Shown here one piece after another: positions 18,638 through 27,472 of a DNA stretch of 64,000 nucleotides. Where the stretch lies: assembly GCA_946411385.1 (NCBI GenBank), contig CAMKDV010000003.1, positions 1 to 64,000 of the forward strand, read 5' to 3'. Position 1 is the stretch's first letter. The number at the start of each line of letters is the position of its first letter. The notes under the pieces are model-generated. The model worked only from the letters and a program-made list of their open reading frames with translations. It ran no database searches and was not told the DNA's origin. This DNA is from an uncultured Bacteroidales bacterium. Its GTDB lineage: Bacteria; Bacteroidota; Bacteroidia; Bacteroidales; Paludibacteraceae. The translations under genes were made by a program, and so were the position numbers.

Positions 18638-19135
18638 TCATCCTCTTTTTTTATATTCAGCATAATTGATCTTCGTCACCAGACCATTTTCTATCCAACT
18701 CAAATTCCATCTTTCTGCGGTTCTTTTGGATATACCTTGCCGTTTAGCCTCTTGAGCCAATGCCTTATGGTTATACTCCCCTCCAAGCCGTTCGTACAAC
18801 ATCTGTTTTTGGCAGCTCGTCTCTATCTGAGGCACCAACTCCGTTTTCTCGCCCTCTATCATCTTGTACGCCGCTGCCATGTGGAGCAAGAGACGGTTGC
18901 CGATGATTTCGGCTGTGTAGTAATCGGCATCGGAGCAGAGGAATCGCCCATACATGGTCGATGCCTCATTGCTCACGGGAATACCCGCGCTCGCAGCCGC
19001 AAGCGTAGCCATCAGGATGATGTCTTGCTCCTCCGGCGTACTTGCCAGCGAAAGCATTTGGTGTAAACTCTCAGGGAGTTTCTGCACGTCGAGGTGCTCG
19101 ACGATGCGTAGATCAATTGCATTGATTTTTTCCAT
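18638..19135 (-). CDS. internally deleted DUF3987-like protein with C-terminal HTH
   Basis: 165 aa. The first 75 residues (LPESLHQMLSLASTPEEQDI, then ILMATLAAASAGIPVS) look like the N-terminus of DUF3987 primase/helicase-type proteins of Bacteroidota mobile elements, which normally run 400-800 aa. The ATPase core is missing. From about residue 90 the sequence resembles the C-terminal helical part and a winged/HTH unit (QEAKRQGISKRTAERW). The joint falls at STMYGRF, exactly at the 20-bp repeat shared with 21-40. It may be a non-functional remnant or a DNA-binding regulator. The DUF3987 link is from memory of the family, not a search. Confidence 0.5.
   Translation of the reverse strand: MEKINAIDLRIVEHLDVQKLPESLHQMLSLASTPEEQDIILMATLAAASAGIPVSNEASTMYGRFLCSDADYYTAEIIGNRLLLHMAAAYKMIEGEKTELVPQIETSCQKQMLYERLGGEYNHKALAQEAKRQGISKRTAERWNLSWIENGLVTKINYAEYKKRG
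18943..18962. repeat. 20-bp repeat shared with the left end of the window
   Basis: ATCGCCCATACATGGTCGAT occurs here and at 21-40 in the same orientation, with unrelated flanks. Chance identity of 20 bp in 64 kb is negligible. Here it codes for STMYGR at the internal joint of the shortened DUF3987-like protein. Confidence 0.8.
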
Positions 19136-19444
19136 AGATTTAAAAATCGTTTAGTTGTTTAATTGTTTTATTATTTCTGTTCATCGAGCGACCTTTCACT
19201 TTTCACTTTTCACCTTTCACCTTACAAAGGCCTCTCTATATATAATACACAGAAATGTCCACCTACGAGATGTTTTCTGTCTTGCCCTAAAAGCTATTTG
19301 GCTCCGCAAAACAGCAAAACGGCTCACAAATCAATGAAAGTAAGTCCGTTATAAAAAGCTATTTTTTTCTGTTTGTATGTAATTTTTTTTCGCTGTCTGA
19401 GATTTTAGCAAAATCCACATTCCTGCGCAAATTTTGCAAAATTA

Positions 19445-19478
19445 TTTGCATTTATGAAAAATTTTTCGTAACTTTGCA
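19445..19478 (+). promoter_or_regulatory. promoter upstream of the Fic gene
   Basis: TTTGC (19445-19449), 19 nt, TAACTTTGCA (19469-19478). Transcription would begin near 19485 and run through a 215-nt leader containing a decayed reading frame before the Fic start at 19700. In 19136-19444 I see only AT-rich sequence with simple CTTTTCACTTTTCAC-type repeats (19196-19220) and no gene. Confidence 0.75.
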
Positions 19479-19504
19479 CTCGCAAAGGTTATAGATGGGG
19501 AAAG

Positions 19505-19699
19505 CCATCTAACACCCCCGCAAGTACCTCATCAAGTACCCCCGCAAGCAACGCCAATCAGTTCGAAACAGGCAATGAGAAAAATGTCGCAGATAATTTG
19601 ACAGAAAGACAGAGAGTTATATGTGACTTTATTAGACAAAATGTCGCAGTAAATGTCGCAGTAAACACAAAAATCATATCAGCAAAATTAGAAAGATAG
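19505..19699 (+). pseudogene. C-terminal remnant of a helix-turn-helix protein
   Basis: An open frame without a usable start codon reads STPASTSSSTPASN, then QFETGNEKNVADNLTERQRV, then ICDFIRQNVAVNVAVNTK and IISAKLER, and stops at 19697-19699, touching the Fic start. The TERQRVI...IISAKLER part resembles the winged-helix C-terminus of AlbA/ATP-binding-type or Fic-type proteins of Bacteroidota. Since its 5' half is absent it is most likely the tail of a deleted gene, now part of the Fic leader. Confidence 0.4.
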
Positions 19700-20686
19700 A
19701 TGGCAGATAAGGTAAACATACTGCAAACCATAGAGCGCTATCGAGCCCTAGGCATCGAAGAGCAGATAGACTACAAGAAATTTTACTTGTATTCTATCAT
19801 CACGCACTCTACTGCCATCGAAGGATCAACCGTCACGGAGATTGAGAACCAACTGCTCTTCGACGAAGGCATCACGGCTCCGGGACGAACGCTGCAAGAG
19901 CAGATGATGAACCTTGATCTCAAGGCGGCGTACGAGGAAGCGCAAAGGCTTGCAGACCAACATACGCTTTATAGCATCGATATGCTTTGCAGCTTGTCGG
20001 CTATCGTGATGAAGAACACCGGTAGCACGTACAACACACCACTTGGCTCGTTCTCGGCAGTCCAAGGTGAATTGCGCAAGCTCAATGTTACTGCCGGTTT
20101 CGGCGGACGCTCCTATCTGGCGCATGAGAAAGTGCCGCAAGCCTTGTCGGATTTCTGCCGTTGGCTCAATGCCGAACGTGCAGCTTTGCCAAAGAACGAT
20201 ATCCTCGCAGCCTATCGGCTGTCGTTTGTAGCGCACTATCGGCTCGTAACTATCCATCCGTGGGCAGACGGCAACGGCCGTATGTCGCGTCTAGTGATGA
20301 ACATGCTTCAGTTTGAGTTCGGACTCATCCCGACCAAGGTTCTAAAGGAGCAGAAGGCCGAGTATATCCAGGCTCTCAATGACACACGCGACCAACAGGA
20401 CGAATCAATCTTCCAGAATGTCATGATTCGTTTGCATAACACCAACTTGCAATCGGAGATTGATGCGTTTGTAGCAAGTCAAGAGACAGGTGTCCCTCAA
20501 GGTGTCCTTCAAGATGTCCCTCAAGACATTACTACGCTCATCAAGCAAAATCCGAAGATTACGCGTGAAGAATTGGCGGCACTATTGCATGTTAGTGTTA
20601 AAACTATCGGTCGCCGATTGGCAAAATTGCCGCACATCCGGTATATTGGCAGCGGCTACAGCGGTCATTGGGAGATAATTGAATAA
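19700..20686 (+). CDS. Fic-domain protein (AMP transferase type)
   Basis: 328 aa. Fic enzymes transfer AMP or a related group to target proteins. The catalytic motif HPWADGNGRMSR is at 186-197. An N-terminal inhibitory helix motif (STAIEG, 37-42) marks the class with an in-built antitoxin helix, so the protein is probably self-restrained rather than half of a two-gene toxin-antitoxin pair. The C-terminus (about 275-328) is a winged HTH (ITREELAALLHVSVKTIGRR). A short run of VPQGVLQDVPQD repeats precedes the HTH. It sits directly upstream of the DpnII system and may share its transcript. Confidence 0.93.
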   Translation: MADKVNILQTIERYRALGIEEQIDYKKFYLYSIITHSTAIEGSTVTEIENQLLFDEGITAPGRTLQEQMMNLDLKAAYEEAQRLADQHTLYSIDMLCSLSAIVMKNTGSTYNTPLGSFSAVQGELRKLNVTAGFGGRSYLAHEKVPQALSDFCRWLNAERAALPKNDILAAYRLSFVAHYRLVTIHPWADGNGRMSRLVMNMLQFEFGLIPTKVLKEQKAEYIQALNDTRDQQDESIFQNVMIRLHNTNLQSEIDAFVASQETGVPQGVLQDVPQDITTLIKQNPKITREELAALLHVSVKTIGRRLAKLPHIRYIGSGYSGHWEIIE

Positions 20687-20742
20687 AACATACCGTCCCA
20701 TCCATGACGTGAAACTGGATCGCAGAGAAGCGTCAGAACAAA

Positions 20743-20907
20743 ATGAAATATACGGTAGTAATAGAGGAAACATTGCGAAAAGAGGTTGCAATTGAGGCAC
20801 AAGACGCTGATGAAGCCACACGCAAAGCCAAAGCACTATATCGCAAAGGAGAGATTGTTTTGGATGCAGGTGACTTTATTGGAGAACCGACTATAATCTG
20901 TAAATAA
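20743..20907 (+). CDS. DpnD/PcfM-like small protein
   Basis: 54 aa, beginning MKYTVVIEETLRKEVAIEAQ and continuing with DADEATRKAKALYRKGEIVL, then a short acidic tail. The pattern of a beta-strand, a helix and a KGEIVLD strand is that of the DpnD/PcfM family, whose founding member is encoded with the DpnII restriction system. Its location 284 nt before the dam gene agrees with this. The biochemical role of the family is not established. The ATG at 20743 is the first start in the frame. Confidence 0.75.
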   Translation: MKYTVVIEETLRKEVAIEAQDADEATRKAKALYRKGEIVLDAGDFIGEPTIICK

Positions 20908-20983
20908 ACAGATATTTAACTGACATAAAAACATCCGCAGCGGCGGAGTAAACATATTTTATAAGCGTTTGCTATTTGTCTAT

Positions 20984-21122
20984 TCGCACTGAAACGTAGG
21001 AAATTTCAAGAATAAGCAAATTAGAAAGAACAAAGGCAAACCCGCATTATGTGCGGGCGACTTGTCTTTCTATTGGTGCTATTCCTACGACCACAGTGCG
21101 AGCAAGTTTGCCCGCATTTTTT
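20984..21122 (+). ncRNA. structured leader RNA, copy 2 of the pseudoknot-type family, before dam
   Basis: TCGCACTG (20984-20991) pairs with 21094-21101 and CGTAGGAA (20995-21002) with 21082-21089, across a small internal loop. Inside, 21022-21033 pairs with 21062-21072. At the tip is a CCCGCA/TGCGGG hairpin. The tip strand 21052-21064 is complementary to 21103-21116, just outside the outer stem, and that segment runs into six T's (21117-21122). The dam start is 70 nt further on. This is the same plan as at 764-899 and 41748-41934, and it could act as an attenuator of the methylase gene. Confidence 0.7.
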
Positions 21123-21191
21123 GTGTGTGCTTGCCGTTCCTTGGCCGTAGAGCAGAATAGAATTAGGTAGCAGACAGTCAAATGCTATCTA

Positions 21192-22103
21192 ATGAAATTA
21201 ACCGAATCAGTCGCCAAACCCTTTGTCAAGTGGGTTGGCGGCAAAACACAGCTCATTGAGCAATTAGAAGCTTTGCTTCCGGCTGATTTTGATGATTGGA
21301 AAGATGTAACGTACATAGAGCCTTTTGTGGGCGGTGGGGCTATGCTCTTCTATATGTTGCGTGCACATTCCAACATCAAGACAGCTGTTATCAATGACAT
21401 CAATTCTGATCTCACGACGTGCTATAAAGTAGTGCGCGACAATCCGTCTGAATTGGTGGACACTTTGCAGCAGATCCAAGCAGAGTATTTTGCGCTCACT
21501 TCTGAAGACGAGCGTAAGATTTTCTTTATGCATAGGCGTGAGGAGTTTAACACCAAATCATTAGACCCACTCCGCAATTCAACATTATTCTTTTTTCTAA
21601 ACCGCACTTGCTTTAATGGCCTTTATCGCGTCAATAAGACCGGGCTTTTCAATGTGCCTTTCGGTCGATATAATCATCCACAGATCTGCGATGCTAAAAC
21701 GATTTACGCAGATAGTGAGTTACTGAAGAACGTGGAGATTTTAACCGGTGACTATCAAGAGACATTGTCTCGCGCGAAAGGTAACACGTTATTCTATTTC
21801 GATCCGCCTTATCGACCGCTCAATAACACCAGCAGTTTCAATGACTACACGAAGGAAGCGTTCAACGACCTCGCCCAAGTTCGCTTGAAACAGTTCTGCG
21901 ATAAAGTAGTTGCTTCCGGCTATCATTTTATGTTGAGCAATTCCGATTGTCAGGATGGTTTCTTTAATGATTTATATGCGCAATACAATATTGAGCGCGT
22001 GTGGGCATCACGAAGCGTCAATGCTTATGCCAGCAAGCGCGGTAAACTGACAGAGATTCTTGTACACGATTATAAAGACGTTAAACAAAGCCAATTATTC
22101 TAA
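21192..22103 (+). CDS. dam: Dam-type DNA adenine methylase of the DpnII system (DpnM-like)
   Basis: 303 aa alpha-class N6-adenine methyltransferase that should methylate GATC and protect host DNA from the adjacent endonuclease. Motifs: PFVKWVGGKTQL (10-21), YIEPFVGGGAMLFY (41-54) for SAM binding, and catalytic DPPY (204-207). It is first of three tightly packed genes: the endonuclease start lies 3 nt after its stop. A folded leader with a terminator-like end precedes it. Confidence 0.96.
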   Translation: MKLTESVAKPFVKWVGGKTQLIEQLEALLPADFDDWKDVTYIEPFVGGGAMLFYMLRAHSNIKTAVINDINSDLTTCYKVVRDNPSELVDTLQQIQAEYFALTSEDERKIFFMHRREEFNTKSLDPLRNSTLFFFLNRTCFNGLYRVNKTGLFNVPFGRYNHPQICDAKTIYADSELLKNVEILTGDYQETLSRAKGNTLFYFDPPYRPLNNTSSFNDYTKEAFNDLAQVRLKQFCDKVVASGYHFMLSNSDCQDGFFNDLYAQYNIERVWASRSVNAYASKRGKLTEILVHDYKDVKQSQLF

Positions 22104-22106
22104 ACT

Positions 22107-22940
22107 ATGGCAGCACACAATACAGCGCAATTCAACCTATTCATGTCTCAGTTGCGCGAGACAAATGCAACGCTCGATTTCTACTGCGACTTCCCGAAAA
22201 TTGCTAAAAATGTTGCAGACATCGAAATCAGTCTTAACACACTCAATTACCTCATTGGAAAGGAGAATCTCCGCGAGGCGGTAGAAGCGTTATGGAAGCG
22301 GGACAAACGAGTTTTCGATGTAATGGATATCCTCATAGCTACGCGCAAGAAAGATGACAAGAAATTCATCGACAACGATGGCACAATGCACTCCATTCAC
22401 ACGTTGTTTAGTTCCGTAGATGGCGTAATGAAATTCATTGAAGGCACAGGTCTCAATAAAGTTTTCATGAATAAGGAGGTTAAAGATCTTGTAGATTACG
22501 TCTTCGGTGTAGAAACAGGTCTCGATACCAACGCACGCAAGAACAGAAGTGGTGAGATTACCGAAACGCTTGTTGCTCGTATATTCGATAATGCCGGTAT
22601 CAAATACCGCGAACAGGTATCGTCAAAAGAGTTCCCTGCCATTTCCGCTGTACTTGGGGCAGATCAGAAAGTCTTTGACTTTGCTATTTCTGCGAAAGGC
22701 AAAACCTATCTCATGGAAGTCAACTTCTATTCCGGAGGTGGTTCCAAACTCAACGAGGTTGCTCGCTCATATACGGATGTTGCTCCAAAAGTAAACGGAG
22801 TGCACGGCTTTGAGTTCGTTTGGATTACTGATGGTGTTGGTTGGAACTCTGCCCGTAACAAACTGGAAGAAGCGTTTGCTGCAATTCCGAGCATATATAA
22901 TTTGACTACGATTAACGATTTTATTCAACGTGTCAAATAA
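22107..22940 (+). CDS. DpnII-family type II restriction endonuclease (GATC)
   Basis: 277 aa, close to the 288 aa of DpnII. It shows the family's conserved blocks: FYCDFPKIAKNVADIEISLN (25-44), TGLDTNARKNRSGE (137-150), FDFAISAKG (190-198), LMEVNFYSGGGSKLNE (202-217) and FVWITDGVGW (237-246). The likely catalytic set is D191, E204 and N206. It should cut unmethylated GATC. It is placed between the two methylases as in a classical DpnII operon and overlaps the next gene by 11 nt. Confidence 0.96.
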   Translation: MAAHNTAQFNLFMSQLRETNATLDFYCDFPKIAKNVADIEISLNTLNYLIGKENLREAVEALWKRDKRVFDVMDILIATRKKDDKKFIDNDGTMHSIHTLFSSVDGVMKFIEGTGLNKVFMNKEVKDLVDYVFGVETGLDTNARKNRSGEITETLVARIFDNAGIKYREQVSSKEFPAISAVLGADQKVFDFAISAKGKTYLMEVNFYSGGGSKLNEVARSYTDVAPKVNGVHGFEFVWITDGVGWNSARNKLEEAFAAIPSIYNLTTINDFIQRVK

Positions 22941-24114
22941 CACTACATATCCCGATTTCACCATCCTCAATGGTGATTGCATGGCATTGCTACGCGAGAT
23001 AGAGGATAACTCTATTGATGCTATCTTTGCAGACCCGCCATACTTCCTGAGCAATGGCGGAATTAGTGTGCAAAGCGGCAAGCAAGTGTGCGTGGACAAA
23101 GGTGATTGGGACAAAGGCGGTACACCCGAATATATCTATGAGTTTAACCGCAATTGGCTATCGCTCTGCCGTTCCAAACTCAAAGACGATGGTACGATCT
23201 GGATTAGCGGAACGCACCACAACATCCACGTCGTAATGCGCTGCCTGCAAGAATTGGGATACAAGGTTCTCAACACTATAACGTGGCAGAAAACCGATCC
23301 ACCACCCAATCTGTCATGCAAGTACTTCAACTTCTCGACCGAGCTTATCATCTGGGCACGCAAGCACGAGAAGAAAACGCACAAGTTCAACTACGAGACA
23401 ATGAAGCAGTTGAACGGCGGTACGCAGATGACCGATGTGTGGCGTATTCCGGCGGTAAGCAGTTGGGAAAAGAAACAAGGCAAACATCCGACGCAAAAAC
23501 CTCTGCGGTTATTATATCGTATCGTCTTGGCATCAACCCATAAGGGCGACACCATTCTTGACCCATTTTGCGGTTCAGGTACAACAGGAATAGCAGCCAA
23601 TCTGCTTGGGCGGAAGTTCATTGGCATTGAGCAAGAAACTCAGTTCTGCGATTTGGCGCTACGCCGTCGCGCTGAAATAGATGATGCAGAGGAACGTAAG
23701 AACCTCTACGAAAAGATGCGTGAGAATCCGCAAGAAAGCACCGTTTTAGTGAATCATATGCGTGAATTGGACAGAATTATCGCCATGCAAACAGGTATCA
23801 CCTACCTACGGGCCGGTGACTCGCGTGGTTCGTTGCTTGTTAAGCCAGGCTTTGAAAAACTCGGTTATATTTGCTTGCACACTTTTGGCGACAAGCCCGA
23901 GCTATTCAAACTCGCCAAAAGCGGATTCCAGATATGGACACCTGCTGCATTGCAAGGACTTGGTTTCTCAGCAGAGAACGCGCCTTATTACGCCGTTTTA
24001 CGTTTTGATCCATCCAAGCCTATCATGTACGACCAACAAATAGACCTGCACCAACGCAAATATACCACCGTTGCGCATATTGAGCCATTAAGTACCTTTA
24101 TAGGGATTGATTAG
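22930..24114 (+). CDS. second adenine methylase of the DpnII system (DpnA-like), extended C-terminus
   Basis: 394 aa. Beta-class N6-adenine methyltransferase with DPPY at 35-38 and DPFCGSGTTG at 211-220. In DpnII systems DpnA methylates single-stranded DNA and protects incoming DNA. The catalytic part ends near 255. A further 140 residues (LVNHMRELDRIIAMQTGITY onward, with WTPAALQGLGFS) form an extra domain not needed for methylation. It starts with GTG inside the endonuclease gene, which I chose because earlier in-frame starts are absent and the motif spacing fits. Confidence 0.93.
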   Translation: MSNNTTYPDFTILNGDCMALLREIEDNSIDAIFADPPYFLSNGGISVQSGKQVCVDKGDWDKGGTPEYIYEFNRNWLSLCRSKLKDDGTIWISGTHHNIHVVMRCLQELGYKVLNTITWQKTDPPPNLSCKYFNFSTELIIWARKHEKKTHKFNYETMKQLNGGTQMTDVWRIPAVSSWEKKQGKHPTQKPLRLLYRIVLASTHKGDTILDPFCGSGTTGIAANLLGRKFIGIEQETQFCDLALRRRAEIDDAEERKNLYEKMRENPQESTVLVNHMRELDRIIAMQTGITYLRAGDSRGSLLVKPGFEKLGYICLHTFGDKPELFKLAKSGFQIWTPAALQGLGFSAENAPYYAVLRFDPSKPIMYDQQIDLHQRKYTTVAHIEPLSTFIGID

Positions 24115-24194
24115 ATTCGTCCATTGCACCAGAAATAATCGAGCCCATGCGGCTAAGAATAGGATTTCGTCATTACGTCCTCCTTATCGTCCGC

Positions 24195-24860
24195 TTATTC
24201 CATTGGCAGCACACCTAATTCGGCGAGAAGTTTCACTTCGTCTTGGACGGCAGGGTGGTAGCGGCGAAGTTCATTCCACGCGCGGCGGAACTGGGAGAGA
24301 CCCGTACCGGTGGAATAGTCGTTCTGCAATCGCTCTGAGAGCCATTTGGCGATAGAGGCGGGAGTAAGGTTATAGGATATATAGCCCAATTGACGCAAAC
24401 TATACACAGCTATCGTCAGACATTTATACCGCTGAGGCTCACGCTCTTGTATTTTGAGATAGTCGAGTAATTTCTCCTGTTGTTCTTCGGTAACATCCTT
24501 GGTCCAGAATGTTATCTTCTTCTCCGGCTTGATCTTGCCGGTAACGAAATCAGCCCACTGCGTCATCCACGAGTCGAAAAGCCTTGCGTGCTCCGGTGCG
24601 ATATCGTTCATCTCGGGCTGGAGGAAGTCGTAATGGGTTTCGTTTTCGAGGATGAGTTGCTTGAGCTTTACCAGCCGTGCCTTGGCATCGTAGAGGAACG
24701 GGAAGTCGGCAACCAACTGATTCCAGTTTGGCACAGCAGCAGCCGGCACGTCACACCCTGCATCCACCAGATTAGTGCCGTGCATGAGTCGTGCAAAGCG
24801 CGTTGGCAGCGAGTCGGCAGGTACAGCATGTGCATCCGAACGCCACGCACCGATAGGCAT
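24195..24860 (-). CDS. hypothetical helical protein, 221 aa
   Basis: I do not recognise this family. It is soluble and mostly alpha-helical, with a central segment (YKCLTIAVYSLRQLGYISYN, about 145-164) and a C-terminal stretch ending in TGLSQFRRAWNELRRYHP followed by a final helix. The N-terminal 25 residues look atypical, so the true start may be the internal Met near residue 26. It follows the outer-membrane receptor gene by 27 nt on the same strand and could be its operon partner, or the outermost gene of the DpnII island, which ends convergently 80 nt away. Confidence 0.6.
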   Translation of the reverse strand: MPIGAWRSDAHAVPADSLPTRFARLMHGTNLVDAGCDVPAAAVPNWNQLVADFPFLYDAKARLVKLKQLILENETHYDFLQPEMNDIAPEHARLFDSWMTQWADFVTGKIKPEKKITFWTKDVTEEQQEKLLDYLKIQEREPQRYKCLTIAVYSLRQLGYISYNLTPASIAKWLSERLQNDYSTGTGLSQFRRAWNELRRYHPAVQDEVKLLAELGVLPME

Positions 24861-24887
24861 AATGACTTGATTGTACTATGTATCTGC

Positions 24888-27404
24888 TTATTGTCCTGTA
24901 GAAACGCCTCCACCACCGCCAAGGCGGTTGAGTTCGTCCATCTGACCAACCTTACGATTCTTATGCTGCTGGTACTGGCCGAACATCCATGTCACGGAGA
25001 GCACTACACGCTGCTGGCGAATGGTATTCTTGTACCAGCTGGTGTATCCGGATGCCAACCCCTTGTCTTCGTTCAAGAACGATAGCGAGCGCGCCAAGTC
25101 CTGCACATTCAGATTGAAGATGAGACCTTTCTGCATGTACATCTTCCTCAAGCCAAAACTGAGGAAATACGTGCTGCCGCTGGTGTTATATCCGGTGGTC
25201 ATCGGGCTTGACCAGTTGCCGTCGAAGGTCATCGTCCAATCTTTGGGCAGGTATGCCGAGAGCGTTCCACCGGCATAGCCATAATGGCTGCGATTTTCAT
25301 ATACGGGAGTACCATCAGCCTGTTTCTCGTAGGATTTGTTGATAAAATGCAGCCATCCGGCGTTGATGGTGAGTGCCAGCCATGCACCTTGCATTGTTCT
25401 TGTGCCGTCTTCCGCGGTCATATACTTCGGAACGATAGGAAGCTCGGTAAGCGATATATTACCGCCATGCGTGGTGCACGTACCGAAATTCTTCCACTGC
25501 GTGTACCCCATACCTGTAGGCAGGATGTAGGTTTTTTGCGAGAACATATCCTGCGTGTGGGCAAAGTTGAACGTCACGTTCATGTATTGCGTCCAGGACA
25601 AGTGCACCTCGACATCATTGTTAAACTCAGGTGTGAGTTCGGTATTTCCCTCCTGATAGCTGTACGCATCCACGTAGGTACGGAACGGGTTGAGCATCCA
25701 GTAGTTAGGGCGCTTGATACGCCGCGTATAACTGGCGCTTATGCTGTAATTGGCAAGCTGGTTGCTCGGATCTGAAGGCTGATTGCTGTAGCCCACATAC
25801 GCTGTAGGGAACGGATTGAAATACGACTTGCGGGTGATAGAATCAGCAGTTATCCAATCGCCGTGACTGAAGGTATATTCTCCGCGCAGTCCGAGTTTGA
25901 CCGACCAGTGCTCACCAAACTGTTTGCCAACCGATATATAAGCCGCAGCCACGTGTTCGTCATAGCGGAAGGCGCTGGTAGCGGTAGGCAGCCCCACATC
26001 ATTCACCGTTGAATCGGTGGTCATCCGGTTGCCGGTGGTCGACAGGCCGTACTTCACGCCGCATTCTATCATGCCCGTTTGCCAGAACTTGGTCTGAAAA
26101 TCCAACTTGGCGCTATATATATCCACAATCTGGCGGCTGTTGATATTCAGTCCGATGGCGGAGTTGCCGAAATAGGGTTTGTCGTAACGGGTCTCCTGCA
26201 CATTGTTAGAACCATTGTTGTAGCGGTTATAATCGACGTTCACCGTCAGTTCGCGCTCCAGCGCTTCGGAGAAGGTGTGCGTATAGTTCAGGTTAGCCGT
26301 GTGCTGAGGAGCCTGGAGGCGGTTTTGCGAGTGGGTGACACTATTGGTCGTATCCGTACCCTGAATGACGTAGGCAGAATTGCGTCCGGGAACAATCTTC
26401 TGGCTCACATCCATATATGGCACTTGTAAGATGAAGCCCAAGGTGTTAACGGAATCGATATACCAATCGTTGCCCACCTTCAGCATATAATACTGGAAAT
26501 TTATATTATAGCCGGACTTGGAGTAGTTCTCCAGAGTAGGCGTCTTGCGATAGGACTCGAAGTCGATATCGTTCTGCGCAAATACTTGCGTCAGTTGGCC
26601 GAACGTGTAGGTCTTCTCGCCTCGATAGTTGAGCATGAGGGAGAACATCTCCTGGTTCAGCCACCGCTTGACATCGCCGAAGTACATGCCACCATAACCG
26701 GCAGCCAGCATGCCGTTCAAGCCCTTCATCATGTTGCGCTTGGTCTTGATATTGATGATACCGCCTTGCCCGCTGGCATCATATTTGGCGGAAGGATTGG
26801 AGATGATCTCAATCTTCTCGATGGTGTTTCCGTCCGTTCCGTCCAGCATGGCTTTCAGCTGCTGTCCGCTCAGGTACGACGGCTTGCCATCGACCCATAT
26901 CTCCACTCCCTTGCCGTTGACGGTGATGTTTCCATCCTTGTCAATTCGCACACCGGGAGCGCGACGAAGGATATCATTGCCGTTGGAGCCTGCGGACAGC
27001 GGCGAAGCACTCACGTTCAGAACCAACTTGTCCATCTGGCGTTCAATCAACGGTTTCTTGGCCTTCACCTCCACTTCTTTCAGCTGCTCCGTCTCTTCGT
27101 TGAGCACGAAATCCGGTCCGCCGAACGCGGTGTGATAGCCGATATAGGACGCCTGGATGATAGGCTTCTCCCCACCTCTCCCCTCAAGGGAGGGGGCGAC
27201 GATTTCAACGGAATATTCTCCTTGCTCGTCGGTTATTGTTCCTGTTAGCAGGCTTGAATCTTGTGCCAGTACGGAGATTGTCACGAAAGGCATCGGGGCA
27301 CCGTTCGTATCCGTAACACGTCCTTTGATTGTCTCTGCCGAGACGGATAATCCTGTCAGCACTATTCCCAGTACCAAAAGGATTACATGTTTAATTGTTT
27401 GCAT
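24888..27404 (-). CDS. outer-membrane beta-barrel protein of the TonB-receptor type
   Basis: 838 aa. Signal peptide (residues 1-23), a carboxypeptidase-regulatory-like domain (about 27-110), a plug-like region with DILRRAPGVRIDKDG and GKGVEIWVDGKPSYLSGQQL (about 140-180) and a long 600-residue beta-barrel ending near VVLSVTWMFG. This is the layout of outer-membrane receptors without a SusD partner, so the cargo is unknown. Residues about 70-82 (APSLEGRGGEKPI) look like an in-frame insertion of a palindromic genomic repeat. It has its own promoter at 27473-27505. A GCCTCGCGAGAGGC hairpin lies in the leader (27431-27444). Confidence 0.88.
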   Translation of the reverse strand: MQTIKHVILLVLGIVLTGLSVSAETIKGRVTDTNGAPMPFVTISVLAQDSSLLTGTITDEQGEYSVEIVAPSLEGRGGEKPIIQASYIGYHTAFGGPDFVLNEETEQLKEVEVKAKKPLIERQMDKLVLNVSASPLSAGSNGNDILRRAPGVRIDKDGNITVNGKGVEIWVDGKPSYLSGQQLKAMLDGTDGNTIEKIEIISNPSAKYDASGQGGIINIKTKRNMMKGLNGMLAAGYGGMYFGDVKRWLNQEMFSLMLNYRGEKTYTFGQLTQVFAQNDIDFESYRKTPTLENYSKSGYNINFQYYMLKVGNDWYIDSVNTLGFILQVPYMDVSQKIVPGRNSAYVIQGTDTTNSVTHSQNRLQAPQHTANLNYTHTFSEALERELTVNVDYNRYNNGSNNVQETRYDKPYFGNSAIGLNINSRQIVDIYSAKLDFQTKFWQTGMIECGVKYGLSTTGNRMTTDSTVNDVGLPTATSAFRYDEHVAAAYISVGKQFGEHWSVKLGLRGEYTFSHGDWITADSITRKSYFNPFPTAYVGYSNQPSDPSNQLANYSISASYTRRIKRPNYWMLNPFRTYVDAYSYQEGNTELTPEFNNDVEVHLSWTQYMNVTFNFAHTQDMFSQKTYILPTGMGYTQWKNFGTCTTHGGNISLTELPIVPKYMTAEDGTRTMQGAWLALTINAGWLHFINKSYEKQADGTPVYENRSHYGYAGGTLSAYLPKDWTMTFDGNWSSPMTTGYNTSGSTYFLSFGLRKMYMQKGLIFNLNVQDLARSLSFLNEDKGLASGYTSWYKNTIRQQRVVLSVTWMFGQYQQHKNRKVGQMDELNRLGGGGGVSTGQ

Positions 27405-27472
27405 ACTCGTTTTCTTTTATTTGTTTCTTAGCCTCTCGCGAGGCACGATTAACTTTGTTTATCGAAATCGAG

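Noticed and set aside
18146..19066. 306-codon plus frame
   Set aside because: It runs antisense to the DUF3987-like gene and through the folded AT-rich stretch; no coding signature.
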